Made by a program: the position numbers and the translations under genes. Below are positions 25,297 to 34,491 of a DNA stretch of 64,000 bases, in pieces. The stretch's first letter is position 1; every line of letters begins with the position of its first letter. Location of the stretch: positions 824,047-888,046 of the forward strand of contig NZ_WEIC01000001.1 of assembly GCF_009184395.1 (NCBI RefSeq), given 5' to 3'. The notes beneath the pieces were generated by a model. It did not search any database. It was not told where the DNA came from and saw only the letters and a program-made list of their open reading frames with translations. Origin of the DNA: Amylibacter sp. SFDW26. Its GTDB lineage: Bacteria; Pseudomonadota; Alphaproteobacteria; Rhodobacterales; Rhodobacteraceae.

Positions 25297-25307
25297 GATC
25301 GTTCTCC

Positions 25308-27668
25308 TTATTCTGCTGCTTGTTTGGCGCTTGCGGCTTGCAAAGCGGCCCAAACTTTTGATGGGGTTGCTGGCATAGACAGATCGTTATTACCAATCGC
25401 ATCCGTTATGGCGTTGATCACCGCAGGTGGCGATCCAATAGCACCCGCCTCCCCACAGCCTTTCATACCCAACGGATTTCCAGGACATTCCGTAGAGGCA
25501 TGATGTACCGAATAGTTCGGTAGATCATCCGCACGTGGCATTGCGTAATCCATATAGGACGCCGACAATTGTTGCGCATCATCATCATAAACAACGCCCT
25601 CTAGCATCGCTTGTCCAATCCCTTGGGCAAGACCGCCATGAACCTGACCTTCAACAATCATCGGATTGATGATTGTGCCAAAATCATCTGAGGCAACAAA
25701 TTGGATGATATCCGTCACCCCAGTATCTGGATCAACTTCAACTTCGCAGATGTAACACCCCGCTGGGAAGGTAAAGTTTGTCGGGTCATAGAATGATGTT
25801 TCTTTCAAACCCGGTTCCATACCCTCTGGCAGATTGTGACCTGTGTAAGCCGCCAAACCAACCTCATGCCAACCCATGGTTTTATCTGTACCAGCAACTT
25901 TCACTTCACCGCCTTCGATAACGATGTCATCTTCGGATGCTTCCAAAACATGTGCTGCAATTTTCTTGGCCTTCGCTTCAACCTTATCAAGTGCTTTGAA
26001 AATGGCTGACATACCCACCGCACCAGAGCGCGATCCGTAAGTTCCCATACCAAACTGCACTTTGTCTGTGTCACCATGCACAATCTGGATATTCTCAGTT
26101 GGCAATCCAAACCGTTCTGCCACAATTTGGGTAAAGGTCGTCTCATGCCCCTGACCATGACTGTGTGAGCCTGTCAGAACTTCGATCGTTCCCACTGGAT
26201 TTACGCGCACTTCTGCACTTTCCCATAGGCCAACACCAGCCCCTAAGCTGCCCACCGCGGCGGATGGTGCGATACCACAAGCCTCGATATAGTTAGAGAA
26301 CCCAATACCGCGCAATTTCCCACGTGATGCTGCTTCTGCACGGCGCGCTTCGAACCCATCATAATCAGCCGCTTTAATGGCTTGATCTTGGTTGGTTGCA
26401 AAATCACCTGAATCGTAAGTCATAATCACTGGCGTTTCATGCGGAAACGACGTCACAAAGTTTTTACGCCGCAACTCTACTGGGCTGACACCCATTTCAC
26501 GCGCAGCGGTTTCCATCAGGCGTTCCACCAAATAGCACGCTTCTGGGCGGCCTGCCCCACGATATGCATCTACAGGAACAGTGTTGGTATAAACCGCCTG
26601 CACATCGCAATAAATGTTGCTGATATTATACTGACCAGACAACAACGTTGCATACAGATACGTCGGAGTGGCTGAACTGAACAACGACATATAGGCACCA
26701 AGGTTAGCTTTGGTATTAACCTTAAGCCCAACGATCTTATGATCCTTATCAAACCCGATCTTTGCTGTTGATACGTGATCGCGACCATGTGCATCTGTTA
26801 AGAATGCTTCGGTTCTATCAGATGTCCACTTTACAGAACGGTTGGTTTTCATAGATGCCCATAGACATGTGATCTCTTCTGGATAGATGTAAATCTTCGA
26901 TCCAAAACCACCACCCACATCTGGCGCAATCACACGCAACTTATGTTCTGGTGCAACTTGATAAAACGCAGATAGAACCAAACGCGCAACATGCGGATTT
27001 TGGCTGGTTGTATAAAGCGTATAATGATCCTCGGCATTGTTATATGTCGCAACAGCCGAGCGCGGCTCCATCGGATTGGGCGCCAAACGGTTGTTAACAA
27101 TTTCCATTTCTGTGATGTGCGCAGCCCCTGCCAATGCAGCGTCTGTTGGCTCTAAAGAACCAATTTCCCAGTCAAACACAACATTACCTGGTGCATTTTC
27201 ATGGATTTCAGGTGCGCCTGTTCCCAACGCATCCATTGACTGTGCCACAGCTGGAAGGATTTTATAATCCACTTCAACGGCTTCTGCCGCATTGCGCGCT
27301 TGTTCAATGCTATCCGCAATCACAACCGCTACAGCATCGCCGACATAGCGCACTTTATTCGTTGCCAATGCAGACCAAGCACCCATGTTCATGCCGCTGC
27401 CGTCTTTTTGCGTAACCGCCCAGCCACAAATAATGTTGCCAATACCATCACCAGTGAGTTGTTCACCATTCAACACGTCAACAACGCCATCCATCGCTTT
27501 CGCAGCAGAGGCATCAATGCTTTTCACTTCGGCATGTGCATGGGGTGAGCGTACAAACGCTGCATAGGCCTGGTTCGGCTCTACGATATCATCCGTATAG
27601 CGGCCCTTACCCATTAAAAATCTTTTGTCCTCTTTGCGCAGGACGCGTGCGCCTATTCCTTCTGTCAT
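25308..27668 (-). CDS. coxL: Form II aerobic CO dehydrogenase-like molybdenum subunit (CoxL)
   Basis: The 786-residue protein is the catalytic molybdopterin subunit. The active-site loop is AYRGAGR (368-374), which is the form II signature; form I enzymes that oxidise CO have AYRCSFR with the copper-ligating Cys. The cofactor Gln/Gly motif GGGFGSK (252-258) and the catalytic Glu region GCGEAGAIGSPP near the C-terminus are intact. Published genetic work shows that form II alone does not always confer CO oxidation, so the physiological substrate is uncertain. It is cytosolic (no signal peptide) and lies with coxS and coxM. Confidence 0.93.
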   Translation of the reverse strand: MTEGIGARVLRKEDKRFLMGKGRYTDDIVEPNQAYAAFVRSPHAHAEVKSIDASAAKAMDGVVDVLNGEQLTGDGIGNIICGWAVTQKDGSGMNMGAWSALATNKVRYVGDAVAVVIADSIEQARNAAEAVEVDYKILPAVAQSMDALGTGAPEIHENAPGNVVFDWEIGSLEPTDAALAGAAHITEMEIVNNRLAPNPMEPRSAVATYNNAEDHYTLYTTSQNPHVARLVLSAFYQVAPEHKLRVIAPDVGGGFGSKIYIYPEEITCLWASMKTNRSVKWTSDRTEAFLTDAHGRDHVSTAKIGFDKDHKIVGLKVNTKANLGAYMSLFSSATPTYLYATLLSGQYNISNIYCDVQAVYTNTVPVDAYRGAGRPEACYLVERLMETAAREMGVSPVELRRKNFVTSFPHETPVIMTYDSGDFATNQDQAIKAADYDGFEARRAEAASRGKLRGIGFSNYIEACGIAPSAAVGSLGAGVGLWESAEVRVNPVGTIEVLTGSHSHGQGHETTFTQIVAERFGLPTENIQIVHGDTDKVQFGMGTYGSRSGAVGMSAIFKALDKVEAKAKKIAAHVLEASEDDIVIEGGEVKVAGTDKTMGWHEVGLAAYTGHNLPEGMEPGLKETSFYDPTNFTFPAGCYICEVEVDPDTGVTDIIQFVASDDFGTIINPMIVEGQVHGGLAQGIGQAMLEGVVYDDDAQQLSASYMDYAMPRADDLPNYSVHHASTECPGNPLGMKGCGEAGAIGSPPAVINAITDAIGNNDLSMPATPSKVWAALQAASAKQAAE

Positions 27669-27680
27669 AGTCGTTCCTCC

Positions 27681-28160
27681 CTATGCGCTTGTCATCTTGG
27701 ACGCACCGTCCGCGATAGCTTTGACAATGTTATGATAGCCCGTGCAGCGGCAAATATTGCCTTCTAATTCGTGACGAATGGCATCTTCGGTCAATTCGCG
27801 ACCGTCCGCTTGATAGCGTTTCACCATATCTGTAGCTGTCATGATCATACCAGGCGTACAGAACCCACATTGCAGCCCGTGGTTTTCTTTGAATGCCGTT
27901 TGCATCGGGTGCAAATCGTTATCCGCGATACCTTCAATCGTTGTGACATCAGCGCCATCAGCAGCAGCTGCCAGCATTGTGCAAGATTTCATCGCCTTGC
28001 CATCCACATGCACCACACAAGCACCGCATTGGCTGGTATCGCACCCCACATGCGTTCCTGTTAGTCGTAAATGTTCTCGAATATATTGCACCAGTAAGGT
28101 ATTATCAGGAACGTCTGCCTTAACGGCCTTTCCGTTCACTGTCATTGAAACTTCAGTCAT
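27681..28160 (-). CDS. coxS: Aerobic CO dehydrogenase-like 2Fe-2S subunit
   Basis: The 159-residue protein has the two iron-sulfur motifs of the xanthine-oxidase family: the plant-type ferredoxin cluster in [16 protein letters not shown] with a later KSC (about 38-61), and the C-terminal cluster CGFCTPGM ... [10 protein letters not shown] (about 97-143). It relays electrons between the molybdenum subunit CoxL and the FAD subunit CoxM. It lies 12 bp before coxL and is the second gene of the operon after coxG. Confidence 0.94.
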   Translation of the reverse strand: MTEVSMTVNGKAVKADVPDNTLLVQYIREHLRLTGTHVGCDTSQCGACVVHVDGKAMKSCTMLAAAADGADVTTIEGIADNDLHPMQTAFKENHGLQCGFCTPGMIMTATDMVKRYQADGRELTEDAIRHELEGNICRCTGYHNIVKAIADGASKMTSA

Positions 28161-28215
28161 CGTAATCCTCCCTATTCATTGGGGCATTAGCCCTAATCGT
28201 TGGTACTTCACGCAA

Positions 28216-28677
28216 TTATCCTTCGGTATTTTCCTCCTGAGGTTCCAAAGCATCGCGGAAATTTGCAAAAAACTTATCTGCCAGCTTGGCAGAAGTGGAT
28301 TTTATTAATCTTGAACCAAGCTGGGCAATCTTACCACCCACTTGTGCATTCGCTTGGTATGTGAGGATGGTTTCATCCCCATCTTCGGCCAATTGCACAT
28401 CAGCGCCACCTTTGGCAAAGCCAGCAACACCACCTTGGCCTTCGCCAACAATGGAATATGCGTTTGGTGGGTCAAGGTTCTCTAAAGTCACGTTTCCATT
28501 AAAACGCGCTTTGACTGGCCCAATCTTTAATGCAACTTTTGCAGACATTTCTGTATCGGATGATTTATCCAACTCTTCGCATCCTGGAATGCACCGTTCT
28601 AAAACCTCTGCATCATTTAGCGCGGCCCAAACTTCGGCCTTGGATGCGGCAATACGGTATTCGCCTGATAGTTCCAT
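28216..28677 (-). CDS. coxG: CoxG-family SRPBCC protein
   Basis: The 153-residue protein starts MELSGEYRIAASKAEVWAAL, the pattern of CoxG/START-like SRPBCC domains, with the characteristic CIPGCEEL segment near residues 33-40. CoxG has been implicated in anchoring or recruiting the CO dehydrogenase to the membrane and to quinone. A GGGAGG ribosome site lies 11 bases upstream. It is the first gene of the cox operon and directly follows the putative promoter at 28702-28731. Confidence 0.88.
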   Translation of the reverse strand: MELSGEYRIAASKAEVWAALNDAEVLERCIPGCEELDKSSDTEMSAKVALKIGPVKARFNGNVTLENLDPPNAYSIVGEGQGGVAGFAKGGADVQLAEDGDETILTYQANAQVGGKIAQLGSRLIKSTSAKLADKFFANFRDALEPQEENTEG

Positions 28678-28701
28678 TAAATCTTAGTCCTCCCGCCTAA
28701 A

Positions 28702-28731
28702 ATTAGACGCGGTGGCACCCTTTGGAGTCAA
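28702..28731 (-). promoter_or_regulatory. Putative sigma-70 promoter of the cox operon
   Basis: On the minus strand TTGACT (28726-28731) and TCTAAT (28702-28707) are spaced by 18 bp, about 25-30 bp before the coxG start. No sigma-54 type GG-GC element was found in the gap, in line with the regulator upstream having no AAA+ domain. Confidence 0.35.
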
Positions 28732-28779
28732 GATTTTCGCAGATCAAAGATGACCATGAGCAAGAATTAGCGTTTTAAT

Positions 28780-28799
28780 TTGTCTCAGATGTGAGACAA
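28780..28799. promoter_or_regulatory. 20-bp dyad upstream of the cox promoter
   Basis: TTGTCTCA-GATG-TGAGACAA is a perfect 8-bp inverted repeat with a 4-bp spacer, placed immediately after the stop codon of the GAF-Fis regulator and about 50 bp upstream of the putative cox -35. It has the size and symmetry of a Fis-type regulator site and is the best operator candidate; it could also act as a hairpin. Confidence 0.5.
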
Positions 28800-29765
28800 T
28801 CAGTTGTTCAGGTCATGTTTTTTGAGCATTCTATAGAATGTAGCACGGCTTACGCCCAGTTCTTTTGCGGCAGATGTCATATTGCCTTGCGCCCTTGAGA
28901 TGGCCTTTCTAAGGGCAGACCGTTCGGCACTTTTCAGGCCAGATGAATGCGCAGTCCCTGTGATCAAATCATCGCGGGGGATAGGAATTGAAAAGGTTTC
29001 ATTATGCAAATTCAACATCCGACGTGCAGCACGATTAGCCCCAATAATCAGATCATCGCGATCAGACGCTAACAAAGGTGTTCCCAATGCACTGTATCCT
29101 TCTGCAACAACGATTTGGGCATTATCAAAGGATGCGCGAAAATACTCTGTTTCAATGCGGTTAGCTGTGTTTGAAACCAAAGACGTCAACACCTGCGCAA
29201 ATTCCTTTTGCAAATCATTACGTGCGCTCGATACATCCAGAATGGCCATGATATTCCCATCCGTATCAAAAATGGGCGCTCCCATACAGGTCATACCAAT
29301 ATTCTTTGCTCTAAAATGCTGATCTTTATGGATTAAAATAGGTCGCTCTTCTATCGCGCATGTTCCAATTCCATTGGTGCCTTGGCAATCTTCACTCCAA
29401 ATACTACCAGACGTCAGCCCCCATTGATCAAAATCAGGGCGATCTACATCGTTAATCAAGCAGTTTAAAATTATACCATTCTTATCCGTCAAAATCACAC
29501 AACACCCTGTCTGGCCAACGGTCATAAACAGTTGTTCCAGAATTGGTTTAGACAGGTGAATTAACAATTCAACCTTTTGACGGGCTTCTAACAGCTCTCT
29601 TGCAGTGACACGGCGCGCAACATTACGTTGGCTTGGCGTAATGCCATGATGCAACAACGATCGGCGCCATGAGGCTGCAATCGTAGAATGCGCTGGCGAT
29701 TTTACATCGATCGCATAATGCACTTTTTGTGAGTGCTCTTTATAAACCTTCGCCAGTTCTGTCAT
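28800..29765 (-). CDS. GAF-domain, Fis-type HTH transcriptional regulator (AcoR-like, no AAA+)
   Basis: The 321-residue protein has an AcoR-like N-terminal region (SWRRSLLHHGITPSQ near 35-49), a GAF sensor domain (about 75-205, with ILTDKNGIILNCL and GTNGIGTCAIEE), and a C-terminal Fis-type helix-turn-helix (about 283-320: AISRAQGNMTSAAKELGVS). The central AAA+ domain of sigma-54 activators is absent, so it should work with sigma-70. The start at 29765 follows GGGAG. It is codirectional with and upstream of coxG and divergent from iorA, so it may control either or both molybdenum hydroxylases. Confidence 0.87.
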   Translation of the reverse strand: MTELAKVYKEHSQKVHYAIDVKSPAHSTIAASWRRSLLHHGITPSQRNVARRVTARELLEARQKVELLIHLSKPILEQLFMTVGQTGCCVILTDKNGIILNCLINDVDRPDFDQWGLTSGSIWSEDCQGTNGIGTCAIEERPILIHKDQHFRAKNIGMTCMGAPIFDTDGNIMAILDVSSARNDLQKEFAQVLTSLVSNTANRIETEYFRASFDNAQIVVAEGYSALGTPLLASDRDDLIIGANRAARRMLNLHNETFSIPIPRDDLITGTAHSSGLKSAERSALRKAISRAQGNMTSAAKELGVSRATFYRMLKKHDLNN

Positions 29766-29949
29766 AAAAGTCTCCCATACGGATAAAAGCACGGGACGAT
29801 CCAAAGATCAATTATGATAGAGTTAAACGAATTGTGACTATAGAAATCCCCTATTCACCCAACGTCATTTAAGTGACAGAATTGACTTGGCTATATCTGT
29901 TTTCTAGCGTTCCCCAAAACAAATCAGGTGACACCAAGGAGCCTTTCAT

Positions 29950-30411
29950 ATGACCAAAATAACCGTAAATGGCACAGCGTATGACATTGATGTCGAGCCA
30001 GAAATGCCATTACTTTGGGTTTTGCGCGATGAATTAAACATTACAGGCCCAAAATATGGTTGCGGTATTGCTCAATGCGGCGCCTGTACTGTGCATATTG
30101 ACGGGATCGCAACAAAATCCTGTCAGGTTCCTATTGGCAACTTAGAGGGTGATGTGACCACAATCGAAGGATTGGGCACGCCAGAAGCATTACATGCTGT
30201 CCAAGAGGCATGGGTCGAACATCAGGTTGCGCAATGTGGGTACTGCCAATCTGGGCAAATCATGGCTGCGGCATCGTTTTTGGCAGAAACCCCAAACCCG
30301 ACAGATGCAGATATTGATGAAGCTATGTCCAGCAATCTGTGCCGTTGTGGCACCTATCCACGTATTCGCGCCGCAGTAAAAGCGGCCGCCGTTAAATTGG
30401 AAGGTGTATAA
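29950..30411 (+). CDS. 2Fe-2S subunit of isoquinoline 1-oxidoreductase-type enzyme (IorA-like)
   Basis: The 153-residue protein has both iron-sulfur motifs of the xanthine-oxidase family: [15 protein letters not shown] plus KSC in the first half, and CGYCQSGQI ... [11 protein letters not shown] in the second. It has no signal peptide of its own and would be co-exported with its Tat-tagged partner. The ribosome site AAGGAG (29936-29941) precedes the ATG. It is two bases from the large-subunit gene. Together they form a two-subunit, FAD-less enzyme similar to isoquinoline 1-oxidoreductase or aldehyde oxidoreductases. Confidence 0.9.
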   Translation: MTKITVNGTAYDIDVEPEMPLLWVLRDELNITGPKYGCGIAQCGACTVHIDGIATKSCQVPIGNLEGDVTTIEGLGTPEALHAVQEAWVEHQVAQCGYCQSGQIMAAASFLAETPNPTDADIDEAMSSNLCRCGTYPRIRAAVKAAAVKLEGV

Positions 30412-30413
30412 TC

Positions 30414-32654
30414 ATGGGACGTATCAAAACAATCGCAAGACGCACATTCCTGATTGGTTCTGCCGCCATAGTAGGTGGTGTAGCCTTTGGTTATTACGCT
30501 TATAAAAAACCTATCACAAACCCACTTTTAGATGACCTTGCAGAGGGTGAAGCAGCAATCACACCCTATGTGCGCATTGACCAAAGCGGCGTTACAATCA
30601 TCACGCCACGTGCAGATAAAGGGCAAGGCACCTACTCTATCCAAGCAGCATTGGTTGCCGAAGAATTGGATATCGCATGGGAAAACATTCAGGTTGATCC
30701 AGGTAAACCAAGCCCAGCGTATTATAACGAAAAGGTCGTCGCCGAAGGCTTGCCTTTCGCTGCTGTGGACGATGGATTTATGGCACGTAATGCCCGCGCA
30801 TTTGGCGGGGTCATTGGCAAATTGATCGGGCTACAGGTCACAGGTGGTTCCTCTACCGTTCCAGATGCATATGAAAAAATGCGGGTTGCAGGTGCGATTG
30901 CCCGTGAAACGTTATTATTAGCGGCAGCCAAGCAATCAGGTATCGCCCGTGACCAATTGAAAACCAAAGATGGTAGCGTAATCCTGCCAGATGGCACATC
31001 CCTAGCATACACTGAACTTGCACAAACTGCGGCAGAGATTGATCCTCCTTCAGAAGTAACATTAAAACCAGAAAGCGAATGGCGCTATATTGGCAAAGAA
31101 ATGCCACGCATTGATATGCTCGCGAAATCCACAGGCACTTTGACTTATGGCATCGATATGAAACTGGACGGCATGGTGCACGCTTCTGTACGCACGAACC
31201 CGCGTATTGGCGGTGGTGTGAACAGTTATGATGATAGCATTGCGAAAACCATGCGCGGTGTGCAAAAAATCATCCCAATCACAGGCGGTGCAGGTGTGAT
31301 TGCCGATAATACATGGCGCGCCATTCAAGCCGTAAATGCAATTGAGTTTGATTGGAAAGATGCGCCCTACCCCAAGACATCTAGCCTGATGTGGAAAAAC
31401 GTAAAATCTTCGTTGAAAGACGACTATCGTGATAGCCGCTTCAAAGATGACGGTGATGTCGAAAAGTCTTTTAAAAACAGCAATGTGATAAAAGCCGAAT
31501 ATCGCATCCCCCACTTGGCACATGCGCCCCTAGAGCCTATGAATGCTATTGCTTTACTCAAAGACGGACGTTTGGATATTTGGACAGGCACACAGATGCC
31601 AATTAACCTGATGCAAACAGCCGAAAAAATGACGGGTATACCTGCAGAAAATATCCATATCCACGCACAAATGATGGGCGGCAGCTTTGGTCGCCGTCTT
31701 GAGGATGACTTTGCGCGACAAGCGATTGAACTTGCTCAAGCCATGGAAGGCACGCCCGTTAAAATGACATGGTCACGCGAAGAAGACATGACACATGACT
31801 TCCCACGCCCAATGCAAATGTCGAGTGCTTGGGGCACTGTTAAGGATGGCAAAGTCGAAAGTTATGATCTTGCCATTGCTGCAGCATCCACGACGACCTC
31901 TCAGCTTTCTCGTGCAGGCATTCCAGCAGTAGGGCCTGATATCGCGATTGTTGCTGCCGCATGGGATCAACCCTTTGCCATCCCAAATCACCGCGTCACA
32001 GGATACCGCGTGCCAGAAATGGTGCCTATCAGTTCATGGCGTTCAGTTGGCGCATCGGGTAATGGATTCTTATACAACGCTTTTTTGGATGAATTGATCC
32101 ATGCCGCAGGTGCTGATCCATTGATGGAGCGCTTACGCCTTTGTAATCATGACCTATCTCGAAAAACCCTTGAAGCAGTTGGTGAAATGTCTAATTGGGG
32201 CAGCGATTTAGGTGTAAATCGTTTCCGCGGCCTTGCCTTTAGCTTGTCTTTTGGTGTTCCAGTGGCTGAAGTCATTGAGATCACAAACACCGAGGATGGT
32301 ATCAAATTAGACAAGGTATATGTCGCTTGTGAAGTCGGTAAAGTATTGGATCCGATCAACTTTGAAAACCAAGTCCAAGGTGGCGTCATTTGGGGTCTTG
32401 GACACGCTATGGCTGCAGAATTGACCTATGATGATGGCGTACCAGAACAAACCAATTACGATGGTTACGAATCTATGCGGCTATATCAAGCCCCAGAAAT
32501 TATCGTTCATGGCTTGGAAAACGGTACCGATGTTCGTGGTATTGGTGAACCGCCTGTACCGCCTGCGGCACCTGCTCTGGCGGCAGCAATATTTGCTGCG
32601 ACAGGCAAACGGATACGCGAATTGCCAATGAGTAATACGGTCGATTTCGTATAA
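30414..32654 (+). CDS. Molybdopterin subunit of isoquinoline 1-oxidoreductase-type enzyme (IorB-like), Tat-exported
   Basis: The 746-residue protein starts with a twin-arginine signal (ARRTFLIGSAA, Arg9-Arg10) followed by a hydrophobic stretch, so it is exported folded to the periplasm or stays membrane-tethered. The rest is an IorB-type molybdenum hydroxylase with the QMMGGSFGRRLEDDF cofactor motif (near 420-434), the SWRSVGASGNGF segment and the C-terminal GIGEPPVPPAAPAL segment with the catalytic Glu. Substrates of the family are N-heteroaromatics or aldehydes. No cytochrome c subunit gene is adjacent, so the electron acceptor is unknown. Confidence 0.88.
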   Translation: MGRIKTIARRTFLIGSAAIVGGVAFGYYAYKKPITNPLLDDLAEGEAAITPYVRIDQSGVTIITPRADKGQGTYSIQAALVAEELDIAWENIQVDPGKPSPAYYNEKVVAEGLPFAAVDDGFMARNARAFGGVIGKLIGLQVTGGSSTVPDAYEKMRVAGAIARETLLLAAAKQSGIARDQLKTKDGSVILPDGTSLAYTELAQTAAEIDPPSEVTLKPESEWRYIGKEMPRIDMLAKSTGTLTYGIDMKLDGMVHASVRTNPRIGGGVNSYDDSIAKTMRGVQKIIPITGGAGVIADNTWRAIQAVNAIEFDWKDAPYPKTSSLMWKNVKSSLKDDYRDSRFKDDGDVEKSFKNSNVIKAEYRIPHLAHAPLEPMNAIALLKDGRLDIWTGTQMPINLMQTAEKMTGIPAENIHIHAQMMGGSFGRRLEDDFARQAIELAQAMEGTPVKMTWSREEDMTHDFPRPMQMSSAWGTVKDGKVESYDLAIAAASTTTSQLSRAGIPAVGPDIAIVAAAWDQPFAIPNHRVTGYRVPEMVPISSWRSVGASGNGFLYNAFLDELIHAAGADPLMERLRLCNHDLSRKTLEAVGEMSNWGSDLGVNRFRGLAFSLSFGVPVAEVIEITNTEDGIKLDKVYVACEVGKVLDPINFENQVQGGVIWGLGHAMAAELTYDDGVPEQTNYDGYESMRLYQAPEIIVHGLENGTDVRGIGEPPVPPAAPALAAAIFAATGKRIRELPMSNTVDFV

Positions 32655-32775
32655 GCACATAAATCAAGTGGTAACACAGGGCCAAAAATACTTTAATATA
32701 GGTATGTAAATATTTGTAATTAAATTAAAATAAACAAAAATTGACATTTACACACCTTTGCGCCTTTTTAAGGGA

Positions 32776-34488
32776 ATGTCTCGTTCTGCGGTTAAAAACT
32801 CTGAATACACTCTAGCGATTATTCTACTGCTCGCAGCGGGTATGATCTTGGCAGTGTTCTATACGATTTCTGCACAGACATTTGAAAACATAGAAAAGAC
32901 GCAAAGCCGATCAAAATTGGCACTTTATCAAAGTACGATTGAAAACGAGCTCCTACGTTTGCAACACCTGCCCTCAGTTATTGCAAATAATCCTTTGGTA
33001 TTTGAGGCCCTGGAAACCGACGAATTTGATACGTTGAACGCAAAATTGTTAGAGATCTCAAATGCGGCCCGTGCCGAAGCAATATATTTGATGAAGCCAA
33101 GCGGTTTAACTGTTGCAGCGTCGAATTATTCAAAGCCGCAGACTTTTATCGGGCAAAATTACGGTTTCAGGAGTTATTTCAAAGAAGCCTCAAAAGGCTT
33201 AAGCAGCACATTCTTTGCCATCGGTGCCACAACATCCAGACCGGGCTATTTCCTTGCATCTCCCATCATTTCCCAAGGGCAAACATTAGGCGTTCTTGCC
33301 TTAAAACTCGACCTGACGGCCCTGAATCGCATCTTAGAAGAAACAAATGAGCTTATCTTTGTGACAAATCCCGATGGCATTGTGGTTTTGTCATCTAAGC
33401 CATCACAGCGCTATAATGCGATCACTTCAATTACAACTGCTAGGTTGGATAAAATTAAGGCAGAACGTCAATTTGGGAAACACACCATTGGAAATATCGA
33501 CTGGTCACTTAATGATCAAACCCATGTATCCTTTGAGAAAAGCACCTATTACCTTAGTCAATCCAACATTATTGGCACAAAATGGGTCCTACATTACTTA
33601 GTGGACACATCAGCTGCACGACAAAAAGCTTTAGGGATTGTTTCTGGCGTCGCAATCATCATGGCTTTAAGTGCATTAGCCTTTGTTTTTTGGCGCGTCC
33701 AACGTGTGCGCCGCGCGCTGACAGCCTCTATCGAAGATCGCAAGAGATTGCAGCGCGAGATAGAAACACGGCGCCAAGCCGAGGCTGATTTAAAAAATGC
33801 ACAAAAAGAATTGAAACGTAGCAGTAAAATGGCAGCTTTAGGTCAACTTTCAGCATCAGTCACTCATGAATTAGGCCAACCAATATCCGCTATGAAAAAC
33901 CACATTACTGCCGAAGAAATAACGGTTGGAAAATTATCACCTGTAATGACTCATCTATCAGGCATTTTGGGTCGGATGGAGAATATCACACACCAATTGC
34001 GGTTTTTCTCTGCATCAGGTTCCGAGACCAGTTCTGTTGTTTCTCTGGCGGATGTGATTAACAATGCCTATGAATTAATTCGCCATGATTGTGAACGCCA
34101 TAACGTGACATATCTAACGCATGGCTTAGATCAAGACATACAAACATGGGGCAATCAAACGCGTTTGGAACAAGTTCTGATAAACCTAATGAAAAACAGC
34201 ATCAAAGCGATGGCAGATCAGGCATTAAAAAAGCTGGATGTTAATCTTATGCAAACCAATGATCACATCACAATAACAGTGAAAGATACGGGCCAAGGGC
34301 TACAAGGTCAAAGCTTGGATCAGATTGTTGAACCATTTCATACGACCGCCTCTTCTGGTGAAGGCATGGGATTGGGGTTGGCCATTTCCACATCTATTAT
34401 CAATGAACACGCAGGCACATTAGATGTTGCTGAAAACACGAACGGTGGTGCATGCTTTACCATCACCCTGCCAAAACATATCGAGTAG
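32776..34488 (+). CDS. dctB: DctB-like sensor histidine kinase
   Basis: The protein (about 570 aa) has two membrane helices (near residues 11-33 and 286-306) flanking a periplasmic Cache-type sensor, then a coiled coil and a kinase core. The phospho-accepting His is H364 in SASVTHELGQPISAM, with an N-box (QVLINLMKNSIKAM) and G-boxes (DTGQGL, GEGMGLGLAIS). This is the DctB architecture for sensing C4-dicarboxylates. Start choice is uncertain: ATG at 32776 directly abuts AAGGGA, while TTG at 32758 is also open. It is 3 bp from dctD and upstream of dctPQM. Confidence 0.88.
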   Translation: MSRSAVKNSEYTLAIILLLAAGMILAVFYTISAQTFENIEKTQSRSKLALYQSTIENELLRLQHLPSVIANNPLVFEALETDEFDTLNAKLLEISNAARAEAIYLMKPSGLTVAASNYSKPQTFIGQNYGFRSYFKEASKGLSSTFFAIGATTSRPGYFLASPIISQGQTLGVLALKLDLTALNRILEETNELIFVTNPDGIVVLSSKPSQRYNAITSITTARLDKIKAERQFGKHTIGNIDWSLNDQTHVSFEKSTYYLSQSNIIGTKWVLHYLVDTSAARQKALGIVSGVAIIMALSALAFVFWRVQRVRRALTASIEDRKRLQREIETRRQAEADLKNAQKELKRSSKMAALGQLSASVTHELGQPISAMKNHITAEEITVGKLSPVMTHLSGILGRMENITHQLRFFSASGSETSSVVSLADVINNAYELIRHDCERHNVTYLTHGLDQDIQTWGNQTRLEQVLINLMKNSIKAMADQALKKLDVNLMQTNDHITITVKDTGQGLQGQSLDQIVEPFHTTASSGEGMGLGLAISTSIINEHAGTLDVAENTNGGACFTITLPKHIE

Positions 34489-34491
34489 ATT

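Noticed and set aside
25308-27668. Form I, CO-oxidising CoxL
   Set aside because: The active-site loop is AYRGAGR and gene order is S-L-M; both are form II features.
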